Shown: piece by piece, positions 33,739 to 41,508 of the stretch
How the letters are laid out: every line of letters begins with the position of its first letter
Position numbering within the stretch: position 1 is the stretch's first letter
Source of the DNA: JALYNX01 sp963780755
GTDB lineage: Bacteria; Actinomycetota; Acidimicrobiia; Spongiisociales; ZC4RG35
Reading direction: 5' to 3'
DNA length: 64,000 bases
Assembly: GCA_963780755.1 (NCBI GenBank)
Contig: CAWACX010000001.1
Location: 744,001 to 808,000 of the forward strand
Notes under the pieces: generated by a model
The model's database searches: none
What the model was told of the DNA's origin: nothing
The model's input: the letters and a program-made list of their open reading frames with translations, nothing else
Translations under genes and position numbers: made by a program

Positions 33739-34629
33739 AGTCCTTGCAGCGCCCCAACCGCCTTTTCGATGGCTATCAGAGTCTCTTCGGACGGCGTCGA
33801 CCAGCGGAAGGCGCACCGGGCCCACCGTCTCCCAGAGGCGGTTCATGGCGCCCTTGACCGGTGCTGGATTGGTCTCGAGGAAACAGGCCTCGCATAGAGG
33901 CAGCAACTCGTGGTGGATGCGTCGCGCCCCATCGATGTCGCCAGCCAGAGCGGCGTCGACCATGGCCGCTACCCGGCGCCCGGCGAGGTGGCTCACGACC
34001 GAGACCACACCAATCGCGCCCACCGCCATCATCGGCCAGGTGTGCGAGTCCTGGCCGCTGTACACCGGGAGCGACGGGACACGGTTCACGGTCTGGCTGG
34101 TGAAGTCGACATCCATCACTGCGTCCTTGACCGCGACGATGTTCTCGTGCCGGCTGAGTCGGTCCAGGGTCTCGATCTCGATGAGGCGGCCGGTCCGACT
34201 CGGGATGTTGTAGAGCAGGACCGGGACTCCGACGTCGGCGATCGCCTCGAAATGGGCGACGAGGCCCGACTGACCCGGCTTGTTGTAATAGGGCGTCACC
34301 GCGAGGACCCCGTGACACCCCATCTCGCCGGCGCGCCGGGTGAGCTCGATCGACTCGGCGGTGTCGTAGCTCCCGGTCCCGGCAACCACCATCGTCTCCT
34401 TGCCGGAGACGGAGTCGAGGACCGTCTTGTAGAGCGCCAGCTTCTCCGCGGCGCTCAAGGTCGGTGACTCGCCGGTGGTCCCGGTCACGACCAGGGTGTG
34501 CGAGCCCTGTTCTGTCAGATACCGGGCGAGGCGCCACGCCTTCTCGTGATCGACCTCGCCGGAATCGGTGAACGGGGTGATCATCGCGGTGGCGACATGG
34601 CCGAAGGGAGCGGTTGCGGCAGAGGTCAC
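33735..34629 (-). CDS. dapA: 4-hydroxy-tetrahydrodipicolinate synthase, frame broken near its end
   Basis: Condenses pyruvate with aspartate semialdehyde in lysine and diaminopimelate synthesis. Motifs: VVTGTTGESPTLS, LAVTPYYNKPGQSG (catalytic tyrosine), LYNIPSRTG, VAVKDA (Schiff-base lysine) and YSGQDSHTWP. From GTG 34629 the frame is intact until about 33770, where one extra base shifts it; in the shifted frame the expected tail SEETLIAIEKAVGALQGL and a TGA at 33737-33735 appear. Repaired length is about 297 residues, normal. The stop overlaps the rnj start (GTGA). The dapA-rnj pair is conserved in actinobacteria. Confidence 0.95.
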
Positions 34630-34666
34630 AGCATCAGGCTACCGCTCGACCGACTAGAACGACCCA

Positions 34667-36151
34667 ATGGAGCTGCGACTCCCCGCCCCCAGCCTCCTGG
34701 TCCTGGTTGGACCGTCGGGATCTGGCAAATCGACCTGGGCCAACGCGCACTTCGGCGACGAGAGCGTCGTGGCGTCGGACCGGCTTCGGGCAGTGGTCGG
34801 CGCTGGAGAGGAAGACCTCCGCGCAAGCACGGCCGCCTTCGAGATACTGGAGCGAATCGTCGCCGAGAGGCTGGGCCGAGGGCTGACGACGGTCGTCGAC
34901 ACGCTTGGCTTCGACCGGGAGCGCCGGGCCTCATGGGTGGATCAGGCCCACAGCTCGGGCGTCCCCGCAGTCGCGGTCGTGTTCGACACGCCCCCCGAGG
35001 AGTGTGAGCGGCGAAACTCAGCGCGGGGCAAGCCGGTGTCGAAAGCGGTGCTTCGCAAGCAGTTGACCAGGTTCAGGTCTGTCCTCGAAGAACTGCCCGA
35101 AGACGGGTTCGACCGGATCATCACCGAGCAGACGGTGGCACTGGTGCCCCCGGCCCTCGCATCCGCCCCGACCAAGGCGTCTGGCACAACTCCGGTCGCC
35201 GGCCACAGCTTCGGGCTGACGGTCTCCCGGTTCGACTGGGACGATGGGCCGGAGGCGATGGCTGACCACCTGGCCCGGATCGCGACGGCGGCGGAAGAGG
35301 CCGGGTTCCGCGACCTGTGGGTCATGGACCACTTTCGCCAGATCCCCAGCGTCGGCCGGGCCTGGGAGGACATCCCCGAGAGCTACACCACCCTCGGGTT
35401 TCTCGCCGGTGTCACCACCCGAATTCGACTCGGGGCACTCGTGACCGGGATCACATATCGCAACCCCGCCCTGCTCGGGAAGATGATCGCCACCCTCGAC
35501 GTCTTATCAGGGGGCCGGGCCAATTGCGGCTTGGGACTCGGATGGCATGCCGATGAGCACAAAGGGTATGGCTGGGAGTTCCCTTCGGTCTCCGAGCGGT
35601 ACCGGCTCTTGGAGGACACACTGGAAATGCTGCCCTTGCTCTGGGGAAAAGGCTCGCCCTCCTATGAGGGACGGGTCTTCTCTGCGTCGGAGCTCACCTG
35701 CTACCCGAGGCCGATTCAGGAAAAGATCCCGATCACGATCGGGGGCTCGGGTGAGCGTCGCACCCTCGAACTCGTCGCCCGCCACGGGGACGCGTGCAAC
35801 CTCTTCGGCAAGCCGGAGGTGGTCGCCCACAAGGTCGGGGTGTTGCGCCGGCATTGCGTCGCCGCAGGGCGCGACCCTGACGAAGTTGAAGTGACCCACC
35901 TGGTCACCGCCATGGTCGACTCCGATCGCAGAAAGCTCGGGTCGAGGGTGGAAGCGGCCCGGGGACGGAACCAGACCGCAGAGGACTTCACAGCCCGCGC
36001 CAATGCGGGGACCGTCGACGACTTCAGCCACCTCGTCGACGCATATCGGGAAGCGGGTGCTGTGCACACCATCGTCTCCATCCCCGATGTCTCCAGCCCG
36101 GGCAGCGTCGAGGAATTCGGGGCGCTGATCACACGATTCGCCGGGTCTTAG
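34667..36151 (+). CDS. Fusion of a P-loop kinase domain with an F420-dependent LLM oxidoreductase
   Basis: A 494-residue two-domain protein. Residues 1-150 are a small AAA_33/polynucleotide-kinase-like domain with Walker A GPSGSGKST (15-23), a D-R-L-R motif (SDRLRAVVG) and VVFDTPPEECERRNSARG. Residues ~180-494 are a luciferase-like monooxygenase-fold protein: FGLTVSRFDWDDGPEAM, DLWVMDHFRQIP, LVTGITYRNPALLGKM, GLGLGWHADEHKGYGW and ITIGGSGERRTLELVARH, as in F420-dependent LLM enzymes. Both domains look intact. A linker rich in Ala/Pro joins them at ~152-178. What a nucleotide kinase does for an F420 enzyme is not evident. It is divergent from dapA. Confidence 0.88.
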   Translation: MELRLPAPSLLVLVGPSGSGKSTWANAHFGDESVVASDRLRAVVGAGEEDLRASTAAFEILERIVAERLGRGLTTVVDTLGFDRERRASWVDQAHSSGVPAVAVVFDTPPEECERRNSARGKPVSKAVLRKQLTRFRSVLEELPEDGFDRIITEQTVALVPPALASAPTKASGTTPVAGHSFGLTVSRFDWDDGPEAMADHLARIATAAEEAGFRDLWVMDHFRQIPSVGRAWEDIPESYTTLGFLAGVTTRIRLGALVTGITYRNPALLGKMIATLDVLSGGRANCGLGLGWHADEHKGYGWEFPSVSERYRLLEDTLEMLPLLWGKGSPSYEGRVFSASELTCYPRPIQEKIPITIGGSGERRTLELVARHGDACNLFGKPEVVAHKVGVLRRHCVAAGRDPDEVEVTHLVTAMVDSDRRKLGSRVEAARGRNQTAEDFTARANAGTVDDFSHLVDAYREAGAVHTIVSIPDVSSPGSVEEFGALITRFAGS

Positions 36152-36183
36152 ACTCGGCCCTTCACGCGCTACATGGAGGTTCG

Positions 36184-36765
36184 ATGGCTGTTACTTCGAC
36201 GATGCTGGCCCTGGGGACACAGGCTCCCGACTTCAAGCTGACGGACACGGTCTCGGGACGCCCCGTCTCGCTGTCCGATTTCGATGACAAGCAGGCCTTG
36301 CTCGTCATGTTCATCTGCACCCACTGCCCCTACGTGCAGCACGTCCGCACCGAGCTGGCGAGAATCGGCCGCGACTACCAGGGGACTGGCCTCGGGATCG
36401 TCGCCATCTCGTCGAACGACCCCGAGTCGCACCCGGAGGACTCACCGGAGAACCTGCGGGCCGAGGCCGAGACACAGGGCTATCTGTTCCCCTTCCTCTT
36501 CGACGAGGACCAGGAGGTCGCAGCCGCCTTCACCGCGATGTGCACTCCTGACTTCTTCCTCTTCGGGCAGGAGCGAACCCTCGCCTATCGAGGTCAACTC
36601 GACGACTCCCGTCCCGCCAATGAGCATCCGGTGACCGGAGCCGATCTCCGCTCGGCAATCGATGCCGTTCTCTCCGGCGGGGAAGTGAGTGCGGATCAGC
36701 GCCCCTCGATGGGATGCTCCATCAAGTGGAAGAGCGGCAACACGCCCGCCTACTTCACCCGCTGA
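36184..36765 (+). CDS. Thioredoxin-like peroxiredoxin-fold protein (AhpC/TSA family)
   Basis: A 193-residue thiol-redox protein: APDFKLTDTVSGRPVSLSDF is the AhpC/TSA entry, VMFICTHCPYVQHV holds a C-x-x-C active site (CTHC), and MCTPDFFLFGQERTLAYRGQLDD is the conserved cis-proline/strand region. This subgroup is common in bacteria and lacks a signal peptide here, so it is cytoplasmic. The C-terminus has SMGCSIKWK, also usual for the subgroup. GGAGG (36176-36180) stands 3 bases ahead of the ATG. The precise oxidant or partner is unknown. A cyclophilin gene follows after 28 bases and is likely cotranscribed. Confidence 0.9.
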   Translation: MAVTSTMLALGTQAPDFKLTDTVSGRPVSLSDFDDKQALLVMFICTHCPYVQHVRTELARIGRDYQGTGLGIVAISSNDPESHPEDSPENLRAEAETQGYLFPFLFDEDQEVAAAFTAMCTPDFFLFGQERTLAYRGQLDDSRPANEHPVTGADLRSAIDAVLSGGEVSADQRPSMGCSIKWKSGNTPAYFTR

Positions 36766-36793
36766 CTCAAGATCCACACAGGAGACCATCTGC

Positions 36794-37303
36794 ATGGCAA
36801 ACCAATATCCGGCCGCCCCCGACCTCGTCATCGACCTCGACAAGACCTACACCGCAACCCTGGACACCAACCACGGGACGATCGAGATCGAGTTCGATGC
36901 GGTGCGCTCGCCGATCGCGGTCAACAACTTCGTGCATCTGAGCCGCGACGGCTACTACGACGGGGTCATTTTCCACAGGGTCATCGAGGACTTCATGATC
37001 CAGGGAGGGGACCCCACCGGCACCGGGACCGGTGGGCCGGGCTACAAGTTCCGTGACGAGATCGATGGGGAAGGCAACTACAGCCGGGGAACGGTCGCAA
37101 TGGCCAACGCCGGGCCCAACACCAACGGGTCCCAATTCTTCATCTGCCACAAGGACGTCGGGCTCCCCCACTCCTACACCATCTTCGGCAAGGTGACTTC
37201 GGGGATCGAGGTGGTCGATTCCATCGCCGGGACCGAGACCGACCGCCGGGACCGCCCCACCAAAGACGCAGTTATCAACAGCGTTTCGGTGACAGAGAAC
37301 TAA
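36794..37303 (+). CDS. Peptidyl-prolyl cis-trans isomerase (cyclophilin type)
   Basis: Catalyses proline isomerisation in protein folding. The 169-residue protein has the cyclophilin core: GVIFHRVIEDFMIQGGDPTGTG (catalytic R in FHR), GTVAMANAGPNTNGSQFFI and HSYTIFGKVTSGIEVVDSIA. No signal peptide, so it is a cytoplasmic form. ATG 36794 is preceded by CAGGAGACC; the same frame is open back to 36689 inside the preceding gene, but the longer start lacks a site and is not cyclophilin-like. Confidence 0.95.
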   Translation: MANQYPAAPDLVIDLDKTYTATLDTNHGTIEIEFDAVRSPIAVNNFVHLSRDGYYDGVIFHRVIEDFMIQGGDPTGTGTGGPGYKFRDEIDGEGNYSRGTVAMANAGPNTNGSQFFICHKDVGLPHSYTIFGKVTSGIEVVDSIAGTETDRRDRPTKDAVINSVSVTEN

Positions 37304-37454
37304 CTGCTCTGTTATGCTCCCGCCGCTGTTGCTGCCTCGGCGGCGACTCGTTCTGATTTCCCTGTTCTGAATTGACTGGGCTGAGGACAAGGGTCGTACC
37401 GGACATTGCGACGAAATGCCCGAAAGGGCCAGCTAGGACAAGGACCAGTCACAG
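37304..37454 (+). promoter_or_regulatory. Leader region of the RRM protein gene
   Basis: This 151-base gap precedes the RRM gene. It contains GCCC-GAAA-GGGC (37418-37429), a perfect GNRA-tetraloop hairpin 25 bases ahead of the start codon, and TTGACTGGG (37372-37380). Genes for small RRM proteins are often regulated through their own leaders, so the hairpin may matter; the sequence shows no more than that. Confidence 0.35.
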
Positions 37455-37715
37455 ATGAACATCTACGTCGGAAACCTGCCGTTCAACGCAACGGCACAGG
37501 ACCTCGAGGGTCTGTTCGGCGAATTCGGGACCGTCGAGTCGGCGGCCATCATCAACGATCGGGAGACCGGGCGCTCGCGCGGTTTCGGGTTCGTCGAGAT
37601 GCCGAACGAAGAGGGCTCCAAGGCCATCTCCGAGCTCGATGGGCGCGACTACAACGGGCGCGCTCTCAAGGTCAACGAGGCGAGGCCGCGCGAGGAGCGC
37701 CCCCGCCGCCACTGA
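37455..37715 (+). CDS. RNA-binding protein with single RRM domain
   Basis: An 86-residue glycine-rich-type RNA-binding protein made almost wholly of one RRM. RNP2 is IYVGNL at residues 3-8 and RNP1 is RGFGFVEM at ~42-49; the tail is RPREERPRRH, short and basic. Such proteins occur in cyanobacteria and several other phyla including actinobacteria and are often cold-inducible. It converges on the ABC-transporter ATPase gene with only 9 bases between the stops. Confidence 0.95.
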   Translation: MNIYVGNLPFNATAQDLEGLFGEFGTVESAAIINDRETGRSRGFGFVEMPNEEGSKAISELDGRDYNGRALKVNEARPREERPRRH

Positions 37716-37724
37716 CCAGGGCGC

Positions 37725-38516
37725 TCAACTCGAACGATCCCGGTGCTGATGCCGGCTGGAGACCGGCCGGTGTGCCGGATCATCGATGAACAGCCGCCGA
37801 CCCTCGCCATGGAGCAGGTTCGGCCCGTAGGCCTCTGAAAGGTTCTCCGCTGTGAGAACCAGGTCGGGCGGCCCTGAAGCAATCACGCGACCGGACAGGA
37901 GCACGACATGGCCTGCCACCTGTGCTTCGTCCAGGTCGTGTGTTGTCATGATGATGGTGCACCCCCGGGTGGTCTCATCGTGGATCACCGCGTCGATCGC
38001 CTGCGCTGACATCAGGTCGAGCCCCGTGAGCGGCTCGTCTAGAAGCAACATGTCGTGATCCTGGGCCAGGCCTTGGGCGACGAACACCCGCTGCCGCTGC
38101 CCACCGGACAACTCGCCGAGGTGATGTTCGGCGATGTCGGCCACGCCCATCCGGTCCATCGCCTCGCCTACCGCCCGTCGATCGTCGGCGGTCATCCGTC
38201 GCCCGTTTCCCCGATTCGAGTATCGGCCCATGGTCACCACTTCGCGCACCGTTATTGGCAGGGCCGGGTTGACCCTGGTGGTCTGCAGCACGTAGGCAAT
38301 GGAACGCCGTCGGTCACGCGCACCCGGATGCTCGATGCTCCCGGATCGAGGCTCGATGAGACCTGCGATCGCATTGAGCAGGGTCGACTTCCCGGACCCG
38401 TTGGGCCCGATCAGGGTCGTCATCCCGCCCGCAGGAATCGCGAAATCGGAGCTATCGAGGGCCACCTTCGACCCATAGCCGAGCACGACGTCTCTGCCGA
38501 TCACGGCGGCCGTCAT
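37725..38516 (-). CDS. Metal ABC transporter, ATP-binding protein (ZnuC/MntB-like)
   Basis: The ATPase of a zinc/manganese-type importer. Walker A GPNGSGKST, Q-loop AYVLQTTRVNP, signature LSGGQRQRVFVAQGLAQ, Walker B MLLLDEPLTGLD and H-loop MTTHDLDEAQ are all intact. ATG 38516 overlaps the stop of the Fur-family gene by 4 bases (ATGA), so regulator and ATPase are coupled; 263 residues from there. The permease is on the other strand beyond the Fur box. No solute-binding lipoprotein is seen nearby. The metal (Zn, Mn or Fe) cannot be told from the ATPase. Confidence 0.92.
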   Translation of the reverse strand: MTAAVIGRDVVLGYGSKVALDSSDFAIPAGGMTTLIGPNGSGKSTLLNAIAGLIEPRSGSIEHPGARDRRRSIAYVLQTTRVNPALPITVREVVTMGRYSNRGNGRRMTADDRRAVGEAMDRMGVADIAEHHLGELSGGQRQRVFVAQGLAQDHDMLLLDEPLTGLDLMSAQAIDAVIHDETTRGCTIIMTTHDLDEAQVAGHVVLLSGRVIASGPPDLVLTAENLSEAYGPNLLHGEGRRLFIDDPAHRPVSSRHQHRDRSS

Positions 38517-38959
38517 CGGCACTTGGAGCACCTCCCCGCAACCTCCAGTGAATGGCTACTTGCGGTGAACTGCGACAGATCGGCCACCTTGCCAACGAGT
38601 CGCTCGAGCTCCCCCTCCAGCCCGCTGGGGAGCTCGAAGTCATCCACGGCACCGCACTCCAGGCAGATCAGGTGGTGATGGTGCCCCGCCAGCCACTCGG
38701 CGATCTCGTAGCGGGTCACTCCCTTGATGCTGTGGTGAGGCTCGACGACCCCTGCCTCTTCCAGCACCGCCAGGGTCCGGTAGACGGATGAGACCGGGAC
38801 CATCCCGCCCAGGTCACCGTGCAATTCGGCCGCCGATCGCGGCCCCCCCGCCCGCTGCAGCTCATCCACGACCAGCTTCCGCCCCCCTGTGAAGCGAATG
38901 CCGCGCGAGGCAAGCCATTGCTCCACGCTGCGCTGTTCGATTGACCTGCTGCCGCTCAT
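38513..38959 (-). CDS. Fur-family metal-responsive repressor
   Basis: A 148-residue winged-helix repressor: RGIRFTGGRKLVVDEL, SSVYRTLAVLEEAGVV (recognition helix), the metal site HHHHLICLECGAVDDFE and the C-terminal RCSKCR with a second C-x-x-C, which makes the structural zinc site complete. It could be Zur, Fur or Mur; its coupling to a Znu-like ATPase favours zinc or manganese. It lies next to a Fur-type operator at 38974-38992, which probably controls both this operon and the divergent permease. Confidence 0.93.
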   Translation of the reverse strand: MSGSRSIEQRSVEQWLASRGIRFTGGRKLVVDELQRAGGPRSAAELHGDLGGMVPVSSVYRTLAVLEEAGVVEPHHSIKGVTRYEIAEWLAGHHHHLICLECGAVDDFELPSGLEGELERLVGKVADLSQFTASSHSLEVAGRCSKCR

Positions 38960-38973
38960 TGCCTACGATATTC

Positions 38974-38992
38974 GATAATGATTCTCATTATA
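38974..38992. promoter_or_regulatory. Fur/Zur-type operator
   Basis: GATAATGATTCTCATTATA is a near-perfect match to the 19-bp Fur box (GATAATGATAATCATTATC) and also fits the TAATGA-N3-TCATTA core of Zur-like sites. It lies 14 bases ahead of the repressor start and 41 bases ahead of the permease start, so one site could control both directions. It stands out as AT-rich within a GC-rich region. Confidence 0.85.
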
Positions 38993-39033
38993 GGTCCTGG
39001 CCCCGGCGAGGCAACCGCCGGTGGGCCTATCCC

Positions 39034-39870
39034 ATGGACTGGCTGACCGAGCCTTTCGCACTGGCCGCCCAGCAGCGTGCCCTGCTGGCGGGAGCCCTGG
39101 CTGCCGTGGCCCTCGCCCTCGTCGGTACCTGGGTGGTGGTGAGAGGGATGACGTTTCTCGGCGATGCCCTGGTCCACGGGGTGATCCCGGGCATCGCCCT
39201 GGCCACCATCGCCGGCTTCGCGCCGTTGGTGGGAGCGCTCCTCGCTGCGGCCGTGATGGCCGCCGGTATCAATTACGTGCACCGACAGACCCACCTCTCC
39301 GAGGACACGGGGATCGGCCTTCTCTTCGTCGGCATGCTCGGGCTGGGAGTGATGCTGGTGCCGTCGTCCGATCCCGAGCATCTCTCCGAGATCTTGTTCG
39401 GCGATCCCTTCGGAGTCACCTCAGGCGACATCGCACTGCTGGTGGCGGTGGTCGTCGTGGTGCTCGCCACCTCGGTGCTCCTCTACCGGAGCTTCCTCGT
39501 GCTCTCCTTCAACGAGATGAAGGCACAGCTTCTCGGGCTGCGACCCAGAGCGGCTCATCTCGCCCTCGTGGCCCTCATCACCCTGTCCATCGTCGGCTCA
39601 TTCCGCGTGGTGGGCACGCTGCTCGTATTCGGGCTTCTGGTGGGCCCGGCTGCCACCGCCGCCCTCCTCGTGAAACGGGTCCCGGCGATGATGCTGACCG
39701 CGGCGACGATCGGCGCCGGCTCGGTCGTGGTGGGGCTGATCGTCAGCTACCACGCCCACACCTCGGCATCGGCCACGGTTGCCGTGGTCCCCGTCGTCAT
39801 CTTCTTCGTGGTGCTCGCCGTCAGGTCGCTGACCCGGGGCTCCCCGGCCCTGGTGGCCGGCGACCGCTAG
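39034..39870 (+). CDS. Metal ABC transporter permease (ZnuB/MntB-like, ABC-3 family)
   Basis: A 278-residue integral membrane protein with about eight helices. The ABC-3 family blocks are clear: FLGDALVHGVIPGIALA, NYVHRQTHLSEDTGIGLLFVGMLGLG, HLSEILFGDPFGVTSGDIALL and the EAA-like SFNEMKAQLLGLR. ATG 39034 is chosen since the protein then starts DWLTEPFALAAQQRALLAG; the frame is open to 38941 but would cover the Fur box. It is divergent from its ATPase, an unusual split arrangement for this transporter class. Confidence 0.93.
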   Translation: MDWLTEPFALAAQQRALLAGALAAVALALVGTWVVVRGMTFLGDALVHGVIPGIALATIAGFAPLVGALLAAAVMAAGINYVHRQTHLSEDTGIGLLFVGMLGLGVMLVPSSDPEHLSEILFGDPFGVTSGDIALLVAVVVVVLATSVLLYRSFLVLSFNEMKAQLLGLRPRAAHLALVALITLSIVGSFRVVGTLLVFGLLVGPAATAALLVKRVPAMMLTAATIGAGSVVVGLIVSYHAHTSASATVAVVPVVIFFVVLAVRSLTRGSPALVAGDR

Positions 39871-39885
39871 CGAAGTCGGTGTTGA

Positions 39886-40515
39886 TCAGCGGCGGAGCCG
39901 CGGGTTCTGGGTGTAGGTGCCCACGACCGATGCCTCGCCGAGGACGTGGCCCTCGATAGCCTCGATGACCTGGGCACCGGTGAACTCACCGCTCACCGGG
40001 ACCTCGTCGATATCGAGGGCATAGAGGGTGAACACGTAATTGTGGACCAGAGAGTCGTTCCAGGGCGGAGCGGGACCGTCGTAGCCAAAGTACTTGCCGG
40101 CCATGTCGGGGTCACCGGCGAACCAGCCAGTGAAGTCGTTGAGCCCTTGACGGCAGCCATGGGGCCCGAACGCCACCTGCTTGCCGTGGGGCATCACCCC
40201 GAAGCAGAACTCGCCTTCGGCTATCGAACGCAGGTCGGAGGGCAGCTCCACTGCGACCCAGTGGTAGAAGTCGACCCGGGGAAGGTCGGAGGGGACTTCC
40301 CTTCCCTCCTGGTTGACGTCGTCACCACGGGACGGCACATCGGGATCGACGCAGATCAGGGCGAACGATCGGGTGCCCTCAGGGACGTCCTCCCAGCTCA
40401 GCTCGGGATTGACGTTGTCCGACAAGGTGACCTTGGTCTCCGGGTCAGGGGTGGCGAGCCCGTATCGATCGGGGATCGGCCCACCGTTGCGAAAACTCGA
40501 TGTGGTCAGCTTCAT
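39886..40515 (-). CDS. YbhB/YbcL-family (PEBP / Raf-kinase-inhibitor-like) protein
   Basis: A 209-residue phosphatidylethanolamine-binding-protein fold. The ligand pocket motifs are ELSWEDVPEGTRSFALICVDPDVP, DFYHWVAVELP and GYDGPAPPWNDSLVHNYVFTLYAL, the bacterial YbhB pattern with D-P-D and H-x-Y. The family binds phosphate-bearing ligands; function in bacteria is not settled. No signal peptide. It ends 15 bases from the permease stop on the other strand and lies 34 bases downstream of an LLM oxidoreductase gene; the ATG 40515 begins the conserved KLTTSSFRNGGPIPDRYG. Confidence 0.92.
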   Translation of the reverse strand: MKLTTSSFRNGGPIPDRYGLATPDPETKVTLSDNVNPELSWEDVPEGTRSFALICVDPDVPSRGDDVNQEGREVPSDLPRVDFYHWVAVELPSDLRSIAEGEFCFGVMPHGKQVAFGPHGCRQGLNDFTGWFAGDPDMAGKYFGYDGPAPPWNDSLVHNYVFTLYALDIDEVPVSGEFTGAQVIEAIEGHVLGEASVVGTYTQNPRLRR

Positions 40516-40549
40516 GTCATCTCCTGGGCGAGATTACCCAATCCCCCAT

Positions 40550-41455
40550 TCACCGGATCAGCCTGAGCACTTCGCCCATCTCCTCCACCGAGGCGGCGTC
40601 GATGGGGTCGAGCACCAGTTGCACGTGGTCCAGCCCTGCCTCCGCGTGGCGGGAAAGCAGCATTGCCAGGTCTTCCCGGGAGCCGGTGTGGGGGACGTCA
40701 TCCTCCAGGACGCCGAGGCCGGTGAATCGGCCGGTCCCGCCGGCCAGTTGGATGTAGACGGCAGCCGACTTCCCCACCTCCCCTGGCTTCCGGCCGGCAT
40801 CGGCGCAGGCCCGGTCGATCTGGTCGAGGAGCGGAGCCAACTTGTCCGGGTCGTTCCCGAATGAGGAGTGCCAGGTGTTCCACATCGCCACATATGGCAG
40901 CGCGATCTGCAGCATGCGGGGGCCATTGGAACCGATCAAGACTGGGATACCGGGCCGGGCGCGAGGCACCAATTCGGCGTCACGGACCGTGTAGTAGGAG
41001 CCCTTGAAGTCGACATGGCCATCGGTGAGGAGCGACCGGATGATGGTGAACGCCTCCTCGAAGCGGTCGATGCGGTGGTCGAAGGGGAATCCGAACGCCT
41101 CGTACTCGGTCTGGTTCCACCCGGCGCCCAGGCCCAGGATCAGTCGTCCACCCGAGATCTCGTCAACCGTCGCCGCCTTCTTCGCCAGCATCGCCGGTGC
41201 GTGGAAGGAGGTCGACGCCACCAACGGCCCCAGCCTCACCCGTTCCGTGGATTCGGCAAGCGCAGCCAGCATCGACCAGGCTTCCAATGGGCCGGTCGTT
41301 CCGATGACCCGATCGCGGTAGAGCAGGTGATCCCCGAGCCACAACGAGTCGAAGCCTGCAGCCTCCGCAGTGCGGGCGATGTCCCGCATCTCGGACCACC
41401 CGACTTCCCGCTCGACTTCGGGCAGCTGGACCCCTACCTGGAACCGATGTGCCAC
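40550..41455 (-). CDS. F420-dependent LLM-class oxidoreductase
   Basis: A 301-residue luciferase-like flavin/F420 enzyme. FQVGVQLPEVEREVGWSEM begins the first strand; FDSLWLGDHLLYRD, GPLVASTSFHAPAMLAKKA, GGRLILGLGAGWNQTEYEAFG and PVLIGSNGPRMLQIA follow the pattern of F420-dependent LLM enzymes, in which the G-x-G-x-G-W-N motif supports cofactor binding. Its substrate is unknown. It is divergent from glpD; the two start regions overlap in the 41449-41509 interval. Together with the cofG/cofH genes downstream it confirms that the host makes and uses F420. Confidence 0.92.
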   Translation of the reverse strand: MAHRFQVGVQLPEVEREVGWSEMRDIARTAEAAGFDSLWLGDHLLYRDRVIGTTGPLEAWSMLAALAESTERVRLGPLVASTSFHAPAMLAKKAATVDEISGGRLILGLGAGWNQTEYEAFGFPFDHRIDRFEEAFTIIRSLLTDGHVDFKGSYYTVRDAELVPRARPGIPVLIGSNGPRMLQIALPYVAMWNTWHSSFGNDPDKLAPLLDQIDRACADAGRKPGEVGKSAAVYIQLAGGTGRFTGLGVLEDDVPHTGSREDLAMLLSRHAEAGLDHVQLVLDPIDAASVEEMGEVLRLIR

Positions 41456-41508
41456 CCGCGCGATGCTACGGCTCGGGAATCGCTCATCGATCAGGAGTCG
41501 CTAAACCT

